Part shown: positions 8,390 to 14,157 of the stretch, one piece after another
Layout of the letters: each line of letters starts with the position of its first letter
How positions within the stretch are numbered: position 1 is the stretch's first letter
Notes under the pieces: model-generated
Told to the model about the DNA's origin: nothing
What the model saw: only the letters and a program-made list of their open reading frames with translations
Database searches by the model: none
Assembly (NCBI GenBank): GCA_001017865.1
Contig: LATQ01000479.1
Coordinates: 1 to 14,157, forward strand
Direction of reading: 5' to 3'
DNA from: Rhodococcus sp. IITR03
GTDB taxonomy: Bacteria; Actinomycetota; Actinomycetes; Mycobacteriales; Mycobacteriaceae
Length of the DNA stretch: 14,157 bases
Position numbers and translations under genes: made by a program

Positions 8390-8417
8390 GGGATCAGAAT
8401 ACTTCTGCCACCTGCGA

Positions 8418-8436
8418 TTACTACCCGATGTAGTAA
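8418..8436. promoter_or_regulatory. Perfect palindrome in the divergent promoter region
   Basis: TTACTAC (8418-8424) and GTAGTAA (8430-8436) are perfectly complementary with a CCGAT spacer. The site is 28 bases upstream of the membrane-protein start and 98 bases upstream of the permease start, so it could control either or both. TACTAC/GTAGTA arms recall BlaI/CopY-type operators, but the adjacent TetR regulator is an equally good candidate. No binding data are available here. Confidence 0.6.
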
Positions 8437-8534
8437 CCGTCACGTAAAGATGCCGACAGCATGTCGTTAAGATATCGACGTGCCGTCGAGAAGATCGGGG
8501 GTACCTGTCCGGTCCAGCCCACGAAGGACTCCGC

Positions 8535-9664
8535 ATGTTTCTTGCCCTGCGCGAACTGTGGTTCGCGCGTACCCGCTTCCTGTTGATGGGCGCGGTCGTC
8601 GCGCTCATCTCGATCCTTATGGTCATCCTGTCCGGACTGTCGTCCGGTCTCGTCGTCGACGGTGTCTCCGCCCTGCAGCGCACACCGGTCCAGGCGTTCG
8701 CCTTCGCCGAGGGGACCAAGACCGACTCCGCGTTCTCCCGATCCGTGGTCACGGAGGACCAGGCCGACGCCTGGCGTGCCCGCCCGGACGTCGCCCGGGC
8801 GAACTGTTCGGCAACACCATCGTCAACGCGAAGACCGACGGTGGGGTCCCCGTCGACCTCACCCTCTTCGGTATCCGGCCGGGCTCGTTCCTCGAACCCT
8901 CGGTCGCCGAGGGGACACCGATCGGCGGTGACACGGACGTCGTCCTCAGCGACAGCGCCCGCGACACCGGCGTCGAACTCGGCGACACCGTCGTCGTCGA
9001 TCGTCTCGGCACCCGGCTGACCGTCGTCGGCTTCACCTCCGACAAGCGCACCTTCGGACACGTCGACGTCGCCTACCTGCCCCTGAACACCTGGCAGGAG
9101 ATCCATGCCGGCGTCCGCCTCGGTGAGCAGGTCCCCCCGAGCGCGTACACCGAAGCCAGCGTGGTCGCGATCGAGGGCGTCGGCGGAACACTGCCCGACC
9201 TTGCCGCCGGCGACGCCGAGGCCGGTACGGCCGCGAAGACCCTCGAGGAATCGTTCGACGCCTCCCCCGGCTACAGCGCCGAGATGATGACGATGTCGAT
9301 GATCATCGCGTTCCTCTACGCGATCTCCGCCCTCGTCGTCGGAGCGTTCTTCACGATCTGGACGGTGCAGCGCAGCCGGGAGATCGCCGTGCTCCGCGCG
9401 ATGGGTGCCTCCACCGGCTTCCTCCTGCGCGACTCGCTCCTGCAGGCCGTGATCGTGCTCGTCGGCTCCGTGGCCGTCGGCGTGCTCATCGGCCTCGGTC
9501 TCGGATCGGGCCTCGAAGGCAGCGGCATGCCGTTCGTCCTCGAGACCGGGCCGATCGTGCAGGGCGCCGTCCTGCTCGTCGTTCTCGGCCTCGTCGGCGC
9601 CGCCCTCGCCGTGACCCGCATCGTCCGCGTCGACCCGCTCGCAGCACTGGGAGAGAACCGATGA
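8535..9664 (+). CDS. FtsX/MacB-type ABC transporter permease, HrtB-like, one frameshift
   Basis: The membrane subunit of a type VII ABC transporter working with the next gene. Restoring one C near 8800 gives 376 residues. Topology is typical: TM1 (about 15-38), a large extracytoplasmic domain (about 40-250), then three helices (about 255-277, 302-322, 341-361). The coupling-helix sequence REIAVLRAMGAS follows TM2, and the C-terminal RVDPLAAL is characteristic of FtsX-domain permeases. The opening MFLALREL...FLLMGAVVALIS resembles the start of HrtB haem-exporter permeases more than FtsX or LolC. The start ATG has GAAGGA six bases upstream. The stop overlaps the ATPase start (ATGA). Such transporters expel lipophilic compounds, peptides or haem without a translocation pore. 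The substrate is inferred only. Confidence 0.83.
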
Positions 9665-10338
9665 CCGTCACCACCACGGGTCTGGACCTGGCCGACGTCT
9701 GCCTGTCCTTCGGCGACGGTGACAGCACGGTCCACGCCCTCGACCACGTCGACCTGGATGTCGCGCCGGGCGAACTCGTCGCGATCGTCGGCCCGTCCGG
9801 CGCCGGCAAGTCGAGCTTGCTGGCGGTCGCGGGCGGCCTGAGCCGACCCACCTCCGGCACCGTGAAGGTCGACGGGATCGACCTGACCGAGCTCGACCGG
9901 AAGGCCACCACGAAGCTGCGGCGTGAACGCATCGGTTTCGTGTTCCAGTCCGGCAACCTCCTCCCCGCCCTCACGGCGCGCGATCAGCTGCTCCTCGTCG
10001 AGAAGATCACCGGACGGCACGGGCGGAACCCCACCGAACTGCTCGCCTCGGTGGGCATGGAGCACCGCGCCGATCGTCGTCCGGGGCAGCTCTCGGGCGG
10101 TGAGCGTCAGCGGGTCGGCATCGCACGTGCTCTGATGGCCGAACCGTCGCTGTTGCTCGTCGACGAACCCACCGCGGCGCTCGATCGCACACGCAGCCAC
10201 GAGGTCGTCGAACTGCTGGCACGGGAAACCCACACCAGTGGAGTGGCTACGATCATGGTCACCCACGACCACGAAGTCCTGCGGCACTGCGACCGCGTGC
10301 TGGAGATGGTCGACGGAAGACTTCGACCACACGACTGA
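9661..10338 (+). CDS. ABC transporter ATP-binding protein (LolD/MacB/HrtA type)
   Basis: An intact 225-residue ATPase that powers the preceding permease on the cytoplasmic face. All motifs are present in order: Walker A GPSGAGKS (44-51), Q-loop Gln96 in FVFQSGNL, signature LSGGERQ (144-150), Walker B LLLVDEP with Asp168 and Glu169 (164-170), and H-loop His202 in MVTHDHE. Length and motif spelling match the LolD/MacB/YbbA/HrtA group. Its ATG overlaps the permease TGA by 4 bp, so the two are translationally coupled. The TetR gene follows after 31 bp. Confidence 0.95.
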   Translation: MTVTTTGLDLADVCLSFGDGDSTVHALDHVDLDVAPGELVAIVGPSGAGKSSLLAVAGGLSRPTSGTVKVDGIDLTELDRKATTKLRRERIGFVFQSGNLLPALTARDQLLLVEKITGRHGRNPTELLASVGMEHRADRRPGQLSGGERQRVGIARALMAEPSLLLVDEPTAALDRTRSHEVVELLARETHTSGVATIMVTHDHEVLRHCDRVLEMVDGRLRPHD

Positions 10339-10369
10339 GTGGTCGACAGCTGAACGAGGAGGGCCGGCG

Positions 10370-10940
10370 GTGCCGAAGATTTCCGCAGCGACGGTCGCGG
10401 AGCATCGCGCCGCGCAGCGCCGTGCCCTCCTCGACGCAGCGCTCGAACTCCTCGCCGAGAAGCCGGAACAGGCACCTTCCCTCGGCGACGTCGCCCGCCG
10501 TGCCGGTCTGGCACGGTCGAGCGTCTACAACTACTTCGATTCTCGCGACGACCTGCTGCACGCAGTCGTCGTCGACCTGTTCCCCCGCTGGAACGAGCGC
10601 GTGGTCGAGGCGATGGACAAGGTCTCCGATCCGACCGAGCGGGTGCTGACGTACATCGACGTCAACCTGCAGCTGGTCGCCGAAGGAGAACACGCGATCG
10701 TCGGTGCTCTCGCCACCTTCACACCTCAGGCGTTCAGCGACGAGAGCATGCACGCGATGCACCAGGATCTGGTCCTCCCGCTCGTCGAGGCGCTGCGCGC
10801 CCGAGGAGTCGCGGATCCCGAACTCGACGCCGAACTCGTCACCGCCCTCGTGCACAAGGCACGGAACTGATCGAATCCGGCCGCGAACTCGACGAGGTGC
10901 GCTCCTCGATCCGTAGGTTCTCACCACCGCGCTCTCCTGA
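10370..10940 (+). CDS. TetR-family transcriptional regulator, two frameshifts near the end
   Basis: A DNA-binding repressor, probably of its own operon or the divergent one. GTG at 10370 follows GAGGAGGG and is preferred over upstream in-frame codons lying inside the ATPase gene. Residues 37-57 hold a clear helix-turn-helix (SLGDVARRAGLARSSVYNYF), followed by the usual DSRDDLLHAVV. The rest is a helical ligand-binding domain with no recognisable effector. In the raw sequence the frame stops at 10870. Restoring one base near 10861 and one near 10921 extends it through ATELIESGRELDEVRSSIRR to a TGA at 10938-10940, for 190 residues, a normal TetR length. A TetR gene beside HrtBA-like genes recalls the lactococcal hrtRBA haem-sensing system, though only by arrangement. 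Confidence 0.85.
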
Positions 10941-10956
10941 TGTTTCACGTGAAACG
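10941..10956. other. parS-like ParB-binding site
   Basis: TGTTTCACGTGAAACG contains the perfect 14-bp palindrome GTTTCACGTGAAAC reported as parS in actinobacteria, and differs from the 16-bp consensus TGTTTCACGTGAAACA only at the last base. It starts immediately after the corrected TetR stop and lies in the 42-bp gap before the convergent methyltransferase stop. parS sites normally cluster near oriC; no origin genes are visible here. Confidence 0.7.
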
Positions 10957-10982
10957 GACCGTCGATTCGGGACCGTTCACGA

Positions 10983-11413
10983 TCACCTCGGGATGCCAAG
11001 CTCCCGGAGGGGGGCACCACCGTCGACGAACAGGCGCGCATCCGGCCGTGTCGCCGCTGCAATCCGCTCCAGAGCGATCCTGCCGGCGTCGGGATGCCGG
11101 CCGTCGAGTGCACCGACCCTGATCGCGAAGACGAGATCGAACGGCTCCTCCCCCTCCCTACGACGAAGTCCTCGATGGTGACGCAGCGCGCACTCAACCG
11201 CCCCGACGCTATGAGGTCGCCGGACGAGGAGATCAGTTGGTCGATCGCCGTGCGGGAACGGTCGATGGCGAGAATGTGTCCGGTGGTCAACCGTTCGGCG
11301 ACGGCCCGTGCTGCGGCACCGGGACCGCACCCGATCTCCAGCACCCGCAGGTGCGGCTCCAGCGGCAGCGCGGCGACGATCTCGGCGAGTCGCGGAGAGA
11401 GGCGGGGTGTCAC
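10983..11413 (-). CDS. Small class I SAM-dependent methyltransferase, one frameshift
   Basis: Expected to transfer a methyl group from S-adenosylmethionine; the acceptor is unknown. The start is a GTG at 11413 (frame MTPRLSPRLAEIVAAL). Motif I is clear as VLEIGCGPGAAARAVAE (about 23-39), followed by an acidic strand-2 end (LAIDRS). Restoring one G in the run at 11150-11154 joins the N-terminal part to EEPFDLVFAIRVGALDG (motif IV region) and the C-terminus FVDGGAPLRELGIPR, for 143 residues. This is short for the fold and lacks the last strands of larger members, but similar short forms exist in actinomycetes. The ribosome site is poor because AGGGT lies almost against the GTG. The gene converges on TetR and is the last chromosomal gene before the tRNA fragment. 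Confidence 0.75.
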
Positions 11414-11462
11414 CCTTCGAGTGTGGAATGTGGCACACGGGCCGGGGAAGCAACAGAGAAAG

Positions 11463-11489
11463 GGCGCTTCCGAAAGATCGGAAAACGCC
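11463..11489 (-). terminator. Terminator of the original tRNA-Ala gene
   Basis: On the minus strand GGCG, TTCCGA, a short loop, TCGGAA and GCGCC form a hairpin followed by CCCTTTCTC. It begins 21 bases beyond the 3' end of the tRNA fragment at 11510, in the direction the tRNA would be transcribed. This suits a tRNA terminator left in place when the gene was split. Confidence 0.65.
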
Positions 11490-11509
11490 TCTACCTCGAT
11501 ATTTACTTG

Positions 11510-11554
11510 TGGAGCCTAGGAGATTCGAACTCCTGACATCTGCCTTGCAAAGGC
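11510..11554 (-). other. 3' fragment of tRNA-Ala(UGC), attachment-site core
   Basis: Read on the minus strand, this has an anticodon loop TTTGCAA (anticodon TGC), anticodon-stem 3' strand GGCAG, variable loop ATGTC, T arm AGGAG-TTCGAAT-CTCCT, acceptor 3' strand AGGCTCC and discriminator A; CCA is not encoded. The 5' half is absent: beyond 11554 the expected CTGCC stem reads TCGCC, and neither a D arm nor GGGGCCT follows. Such a 3'-half remnant is typical of the junction left when an integrase inserts an element into the tRNA anticodon region. The intact tRNA should be at the other, right-hand end of the element. Confidence 0.75.
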
Positions 11555-11676
11555 GAAGCCACCGGTAGGTCAGAGACCCGCAAACCACTTGAGCTGCGGT
11601 TTCACGCTTCCCGAGATCAGTCGAGATCACACCGTTTTTCGGGTAGGTGTGTCCAAAATGCGTCCACGGAGACGTT

Positions 11677-11991
11677 CTAGATCGTGTGGTCGTGCGGCCC
11701 TACGGAGAGAATCTGAATACGGTCCGGTCCGTCATATATCCAGTACATTCGCCATGCAGATGGGGTCCCGTTTTCGACATACGAGTTCCAGACGGCCTCA
11801 CCGTTCGGCCCCCTCCAGGTGTCCATCTTGTGCGTGCGCAGTCCGGGGTGAGACGGACCCACATTCCGAAGAAGCTTGACCGCCTTCTTGAACTTCTCGA
11901 ATTTGGTCTTGAGGTTGGATTTTTTGGACGCACGCTCAGCCCACGCCTGAACCTTGTCGCTAAACACGACCTTGAAGGGCGGGGCGCTCAC
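11677..11991 (-). CDS. RelE/HigB-like toxin-family protein
   Basis: An intact 104-residue basic protein. The C-terminal half (HPGLRTHKMD, VWNSYVENGTPSAWRMYWIYDG, RIQILSVGPH) has the strand pattern of RelE/ParE-fold toxins, in particular the group ending in a TPxAYRIFWxY...ITIVAIxPH-like pattern. Such proteins usually cleave mRNA at the ribosome or act on gyrase; which applies here is not known. The GTG start (11991-11989) overlaps the TGA of the upstream gene (11988-11990) by 4 bp, so the two are translationally coupled like toxin-antitoxin pairs. Residues Lys66, Arg71 and His100-region basics could be catalytic, but I cannot assign them firmly. It is the gene closest to the attachment site. 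Confidence 0.6.
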   Translation of the reverse strand: MSAPPFKVVFSDKVQAWAERASKKSNLKTKFEKFKKAVKLLRNVGPSHPGLRTHKMDTWRGPNGEAVWNSYVENGTPSAWRMYWIYDGPDRIQILSVGPHDHTI

Positions 11992-12265
11992 TCGTCGTCG
12001 TTCTCGAACATCCAGTCCGAGGAGTGACCACCACCAGGCTTGAACGCCTCCAGCGCTTCCTTCAGATCCCCGTACAGCTCCGCGTTCTCGAACACTGCTC
12101 GCTCACCGGCTTCGAGATGGGCGTAAGGGAACAAGTGGATTGACCCATCCTGGCAACGACCTTCACGAAACGCTCGTGCGCGTGCCCGGCCTGAAGGTGC
12201 AGATGGGCCGCATCGTCAGCCTCGACGAGGTAATCCCCTTCAAAGCACGGCATGTTTACGGTCAC
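11988..12265 (-). CDS. Acidic partner protein of the RelE-like gene, one frameshift
   Basis: GTG at 12265 has a strong GGGGAGG ribosome site seven bases upstream. The raw frame diverges after MGQS near 12139. Restoring one base there links it to LFPYAHLEAGERAVFENAELYGDLKEALEAFKPGGG and a stop at 11988-11990, for 92 residues. The protein is acidic (ending WMFENDDE) while its coupled partner is basic, as often seen for antitoxin and toxin. It has no helix-turn-helix or other DNA-binding motif that I can recognise, so an antitoxin role is inferred only from gene order, overlap and charge. The N-terminal MPCFEGDYLVEADDAAHLHLQAGHAHERF is unfamiliar. Confidence 0.55.
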
Positions 12266-12327
12266 TGAACACCTCCCCAATTCGTCCCCACAACAGCAAG
12301 TATGTCGGAGGTCGGACGATGATGTCA

Positions 12328-12400
12328 CCAAATGGAACCAGTTGGCAACCCTTCTCACACTTTGGCCCAACTAGTGACACGCCGCAAATTCGCAGGTCAA
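12328..12400 (-). promoter_or_regulatory. Candidate promoter and operator of the RelE-like unit
   Basis: On the minus strand TTGACC (12400-12395) and a weak -10 TCACTA (12377-12372) are 17 bases apart. Downstream, CCAAATGG (12328-12335) and CCAGTTGG (12338-12345) form an inverted repeat with 7 of 8 pairs. The spacing before the GTG at 12265 would suit autoregulation. The -10 match is poor. Confidence 0.3.
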
Positions 12401-12441
12401 CGTGGATCCCGGGGCGTCCTGCACCGCTTCCTGTGCCAGGA

Positions 12442-13663
12442 TCACCCCGCCACCTTGTATCGGGTAATCAGGAACTCACGCGCGCCAGCAACACATTCGC
12501 CAATCGTTCCGGGGCACCCGCATTTGCGATCGTCGTTCGGATCTCCGACTCGTCGAGAGCCGTGATCCGGCGAACCGCGTCCGCCACTTCCGCGGGCGTC
12601 ACCCCGGCATACAGCCTCGCGCCGGCCGGGAGATCCCCGGATCGCGCATCGTCTCGAGTTCGAACACCTCCGCGGTGAGGTTGCGGCGTTCACCACGGGC
12701 CCGGAAGTCCAACGCACCCCCAACGTCCACACGGAAGGCGGTGCCGTCGTCGCCGATGAGGATGTTCCCCGGCTCCGGGGCATCCCAGTTCGCCAACCAC
12801 GCATCCACCACGAAGTGCCGTGCAGCTCCTGTGTCGGCTCCGACCACGGTCGGGCGTCGATCACCGCAGACATGTACCGCGTCCCGTCCGGGGACAGCTG
12901 GGCGTCCGGCACCGGCACCCCCGCCAGCGCGTAGAGCCGGTTCGCGGCGTACTCGTTGCGGGCGTGCGCGATTGTCGGCGGCGTCTTCACGAACCACTGC
13001 CGTCCCGACCGGGGATCGATCACCGTCCGGCCCGACACCGCGGCGACTCGAGGAACCACGATCTCGGCAGCAGAGCACATGCTCGACAATCGGCAGGCCC
13101 CGAACATCAGCCACCCACTCGATTTCCTCCACCGGGTCACGGTCGAAGTAGGCGAGGAACCGTTCCGGGGGAATCGTGCACTTCCAGACCCGACCATCGG
13201 TGTTGCGCTTGCCGGTCTGCCATTCCTGCACATACCAGCGTGCACGCGTCGGGGTGTCCGTCCACGACAAGCCCTCCCGATACTCCGGGGGTGCACCGCG
13301 ATACAGGGTCAGCGGCTCTGTGGGGCGCTGCGACTCGTCGACAATCCCGTTCACCTCCCCATAGGTCACGAACCCTAGGGTGCGGAACATGGAAATCCAC
13401 TTGTCGGGGCGAACCCGTAGCGTGGGAACTTCCACCTTCCGCCATGCCAGGGTCAGCGCGCCGGCGAACCACTGCGCCGTGCCGTAGATCCGCTCGTCGA
13501 ACATCCGCTCGACCATCAGCGGCACATGCTTGGTGGGGACATTCGCGGCGAGGCGACGGAACCGAGGGTCACGGGTCCGAGCAGCGTGGAGAGCGGCGTG
13601 CAGCTCATCGAACTCCTCCCGGCGACGCGGCTGGGCTTTCTTCCGCTTACGCGATACGGGCAT
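12442..13663 (-). CDS. ADP-ribosyltransferase-like plus kinase-like protein, four frameshifts
   Basis: ATG at 13663 has GAGGA seven bases upstream. Correcting one extra base near 13073 and restoring one near 12821, 12629 and 12481 gives 407 residues. After a basic N-terminus (RKRKKAQPRRR), residues 118-184 contain LTLYRGAPPEYREGLSWT (Arg122, Ser133-Trp-Thr135), a WKCTIPPERFLAYF strand and EEIEW (Glu179-Glu182). This is the order of the R-S/T-E signature of ADP-ribosyltransferase folds. Residues 222-335 look like an atypical kinase: QWFVKTP (Lys226), RNEYAANRLY (Glu237), VVDAWLANWD (Asp287, Asp294), GNILI (Asn300) and FRVDVGGAL (Asp313). Both activities are inferred from motifs, not shown. The joining frameshift is the weakest step, so two separate proteins remain possible. 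Large multi-domain effectors of this kind occur on phages and conjugative elements. Confidence 0.55.
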
Positions 13664-13776
13664 GAAACGTCCTCTCACGGTGGTGTTCAGGGAAGCCCCA
13701 GACCCGTACGGAGGGCGAGCGCGTATGCCGTAGGTGCCGTCTCTGGGGGGTGGGGAGGTGGCGAACCCCTCCTCGG

Positions 13777-14066
13777 TTAGAGCAGTCCCGGGTGTGGTTC
13801 GGGTGGCGTCTGTCGCTGCGCCGGCGGGTGCGGCCTTGCCCGGTGTCGTTACCTCGCCGACTGTTGCATCCGAGATGCGCGGGGGCGAGCTCTCCCTGGT
13901 TGTCTCCCCCTCGACTCACCGGATCGAGGTGGTCAGCGCTGGCACTCTGCGGGTGCGGCCATGTGAGGGTGCGGTCGATGGGTTCCCCGCACAGGTGGCA
14001 GACCGGATCCCCACGCAGGATGCGGGCACGGTTGCGTCGATAGCGGCTGTCATTGGTTCGACTCAT
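13777..14066 (-). CDS. HNH endonuclease, one frameshift at the C-terminus
   Basis: A small nuclease of the HNH superfamily, often encoded next to phage terminase genes and needed for DNA packaging in some phages. ATG at 14066 has GAGGA close upstream. A zinc-binding CHLCGEP (from residue 23) is followed by ADHLDPVSRGGDNQGELAPAH and GCNSRRGN, giving the D-H...N...H core and the second CxxC-like half. In the raw sequence the frame runs on to 13647 through low-complexity, arginine-rich residues. Restoring one G near 13783 (TGC to TGG) ends the protein at HTRDWL and a TAA at 13777-13779, for 96 residues. That ending and length are typical of phage HNH proteins. The ATG overlaps a TGA of an open frame entering from the right edge, so it may be coupled to an upstream gene outside the window. 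Confidence 0.8.
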
Positions 14067-14157
14067 GGTGTCCTCGATCGGGGGTAAGCGGGGCGACTCA
14101 GGGGGAAGCGGCGAGGGGGAAGTTCCACCCGCACTCCCCCTGCCTGTGACCTGGGCT

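Larger units (their letters stand above)
11510..14157. mobile_element. End of an integrated element, probably a prophage (continues right)
   Basis: It begins at the tRNA-Ala attachment core and extends past the window. All genes seen are on the minus strand: HNH endonuclease, ART/kinase-like protein, and a RelE-like two-gene unit. HNH proteins of this size are common beside phage packaging genes. No integrase, terminase or capsid gene is visible in the window, so an integrative plasmid or island is also possible. Confidence 0.65.

Noticed and set aside
11237..11568. Plus-strand open frames across the tRNA fragment (for example VEPRRFELLTSALQRR)
   Set aside because: They are the familiar false translation of the reverse strand of a tRNA gene, not proteins.
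11510..11600. A complete functional tRNA gene
   Set aside because: There is no D arm or 5' acceptor strand able to pair with AGGCTCC, and the anticodon stem is mismatched, so only the 3' half is present.
14067..14157. Minus-strand open frame entering from the right edge and ending at the HNH start
   Set aside because: Only about 30 codons are visible, Pro/Arg-rich with no motif; the ATGA overlap is suggestive but not enough to call a gene.
1..14157. CRISPR arrays, complete insertion sequences, rRNA genes
   Set aside because: No regularly spaced repeats, transposase motifs or rRNA-like sequence were seen on either strand.

Overview
The window is high-GC DNA with GC-rich third codon positions and many GTG starts. 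Its gene content (a FadE10-like acyl-CoA dehydrogenase, an R2-like ligand-binding oxidase, a secreted LIP-family lipase, a 14-bp actinobacterial-type parS core) points to a Mycobacteriales actinomycete, most like Rhodococcus or a close relative. The genus is an inference.

Layout. 1-216: start of a small membrane protein leaving the left edge. 447-2423 (+): acyl-CoA dehydrogenase, ending at a strong bidirectional terminator shared with a convergent secreted lipase (2496-3785, -). 4004-5109 (+): Hsp70/actin-like ATPase with a C-terminal membrane anchor. 5110-8389 (-): four genes in the order His-rich membrane protein, PCu(A)C copper-chaperone lipoprotein, Tat-exported DyP haem peroxidase, R2lox. 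8535-10940 (+): FtsX-type permease, ABC ATPase and TetR regulator, with an HrtBA-like look (possible haem or hydrophobic-compound efflux). These two metal/haem-flavoured groups diverge from a short region carrying a perfect palindrome (8418-8436). A parS-like site (10941-10956) sits between the TetR gene and a convergent small methyltransferase (10983-11413, -).

From 11510 rightwards the window enters a mobile element, probably a prophage. The boundary is a 45-nt 3' fragment of tRNA-Ala(UGC) that keeps the tRNA's downstream terminator but lacks the 5' half, as expected of an attachment junction. The element carries, all on the minus strand, an HNH endonuclease, a protein combining an ADP-ribosyltransferase-like segment with a kinase-like segment, and a two-gene unit with a RelE-like toxin.

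Quality warning. Of the 14 protein genes listed, only the lipase, the ABC ATPase and the RelE-like toxin (plus the visible part of the left-edge gene) read in one frame. The other ten need roughly two dozen single-base corrections, mostly restoring one base to a short C or G run. After correction each gives a continuous protein of plausible length. The most economical explanation is sequencing or assembly error, so these genes are annotated as CDS with frameshifts and not as real pseudogenes. No gene-free stretch exceeds 300 bases.
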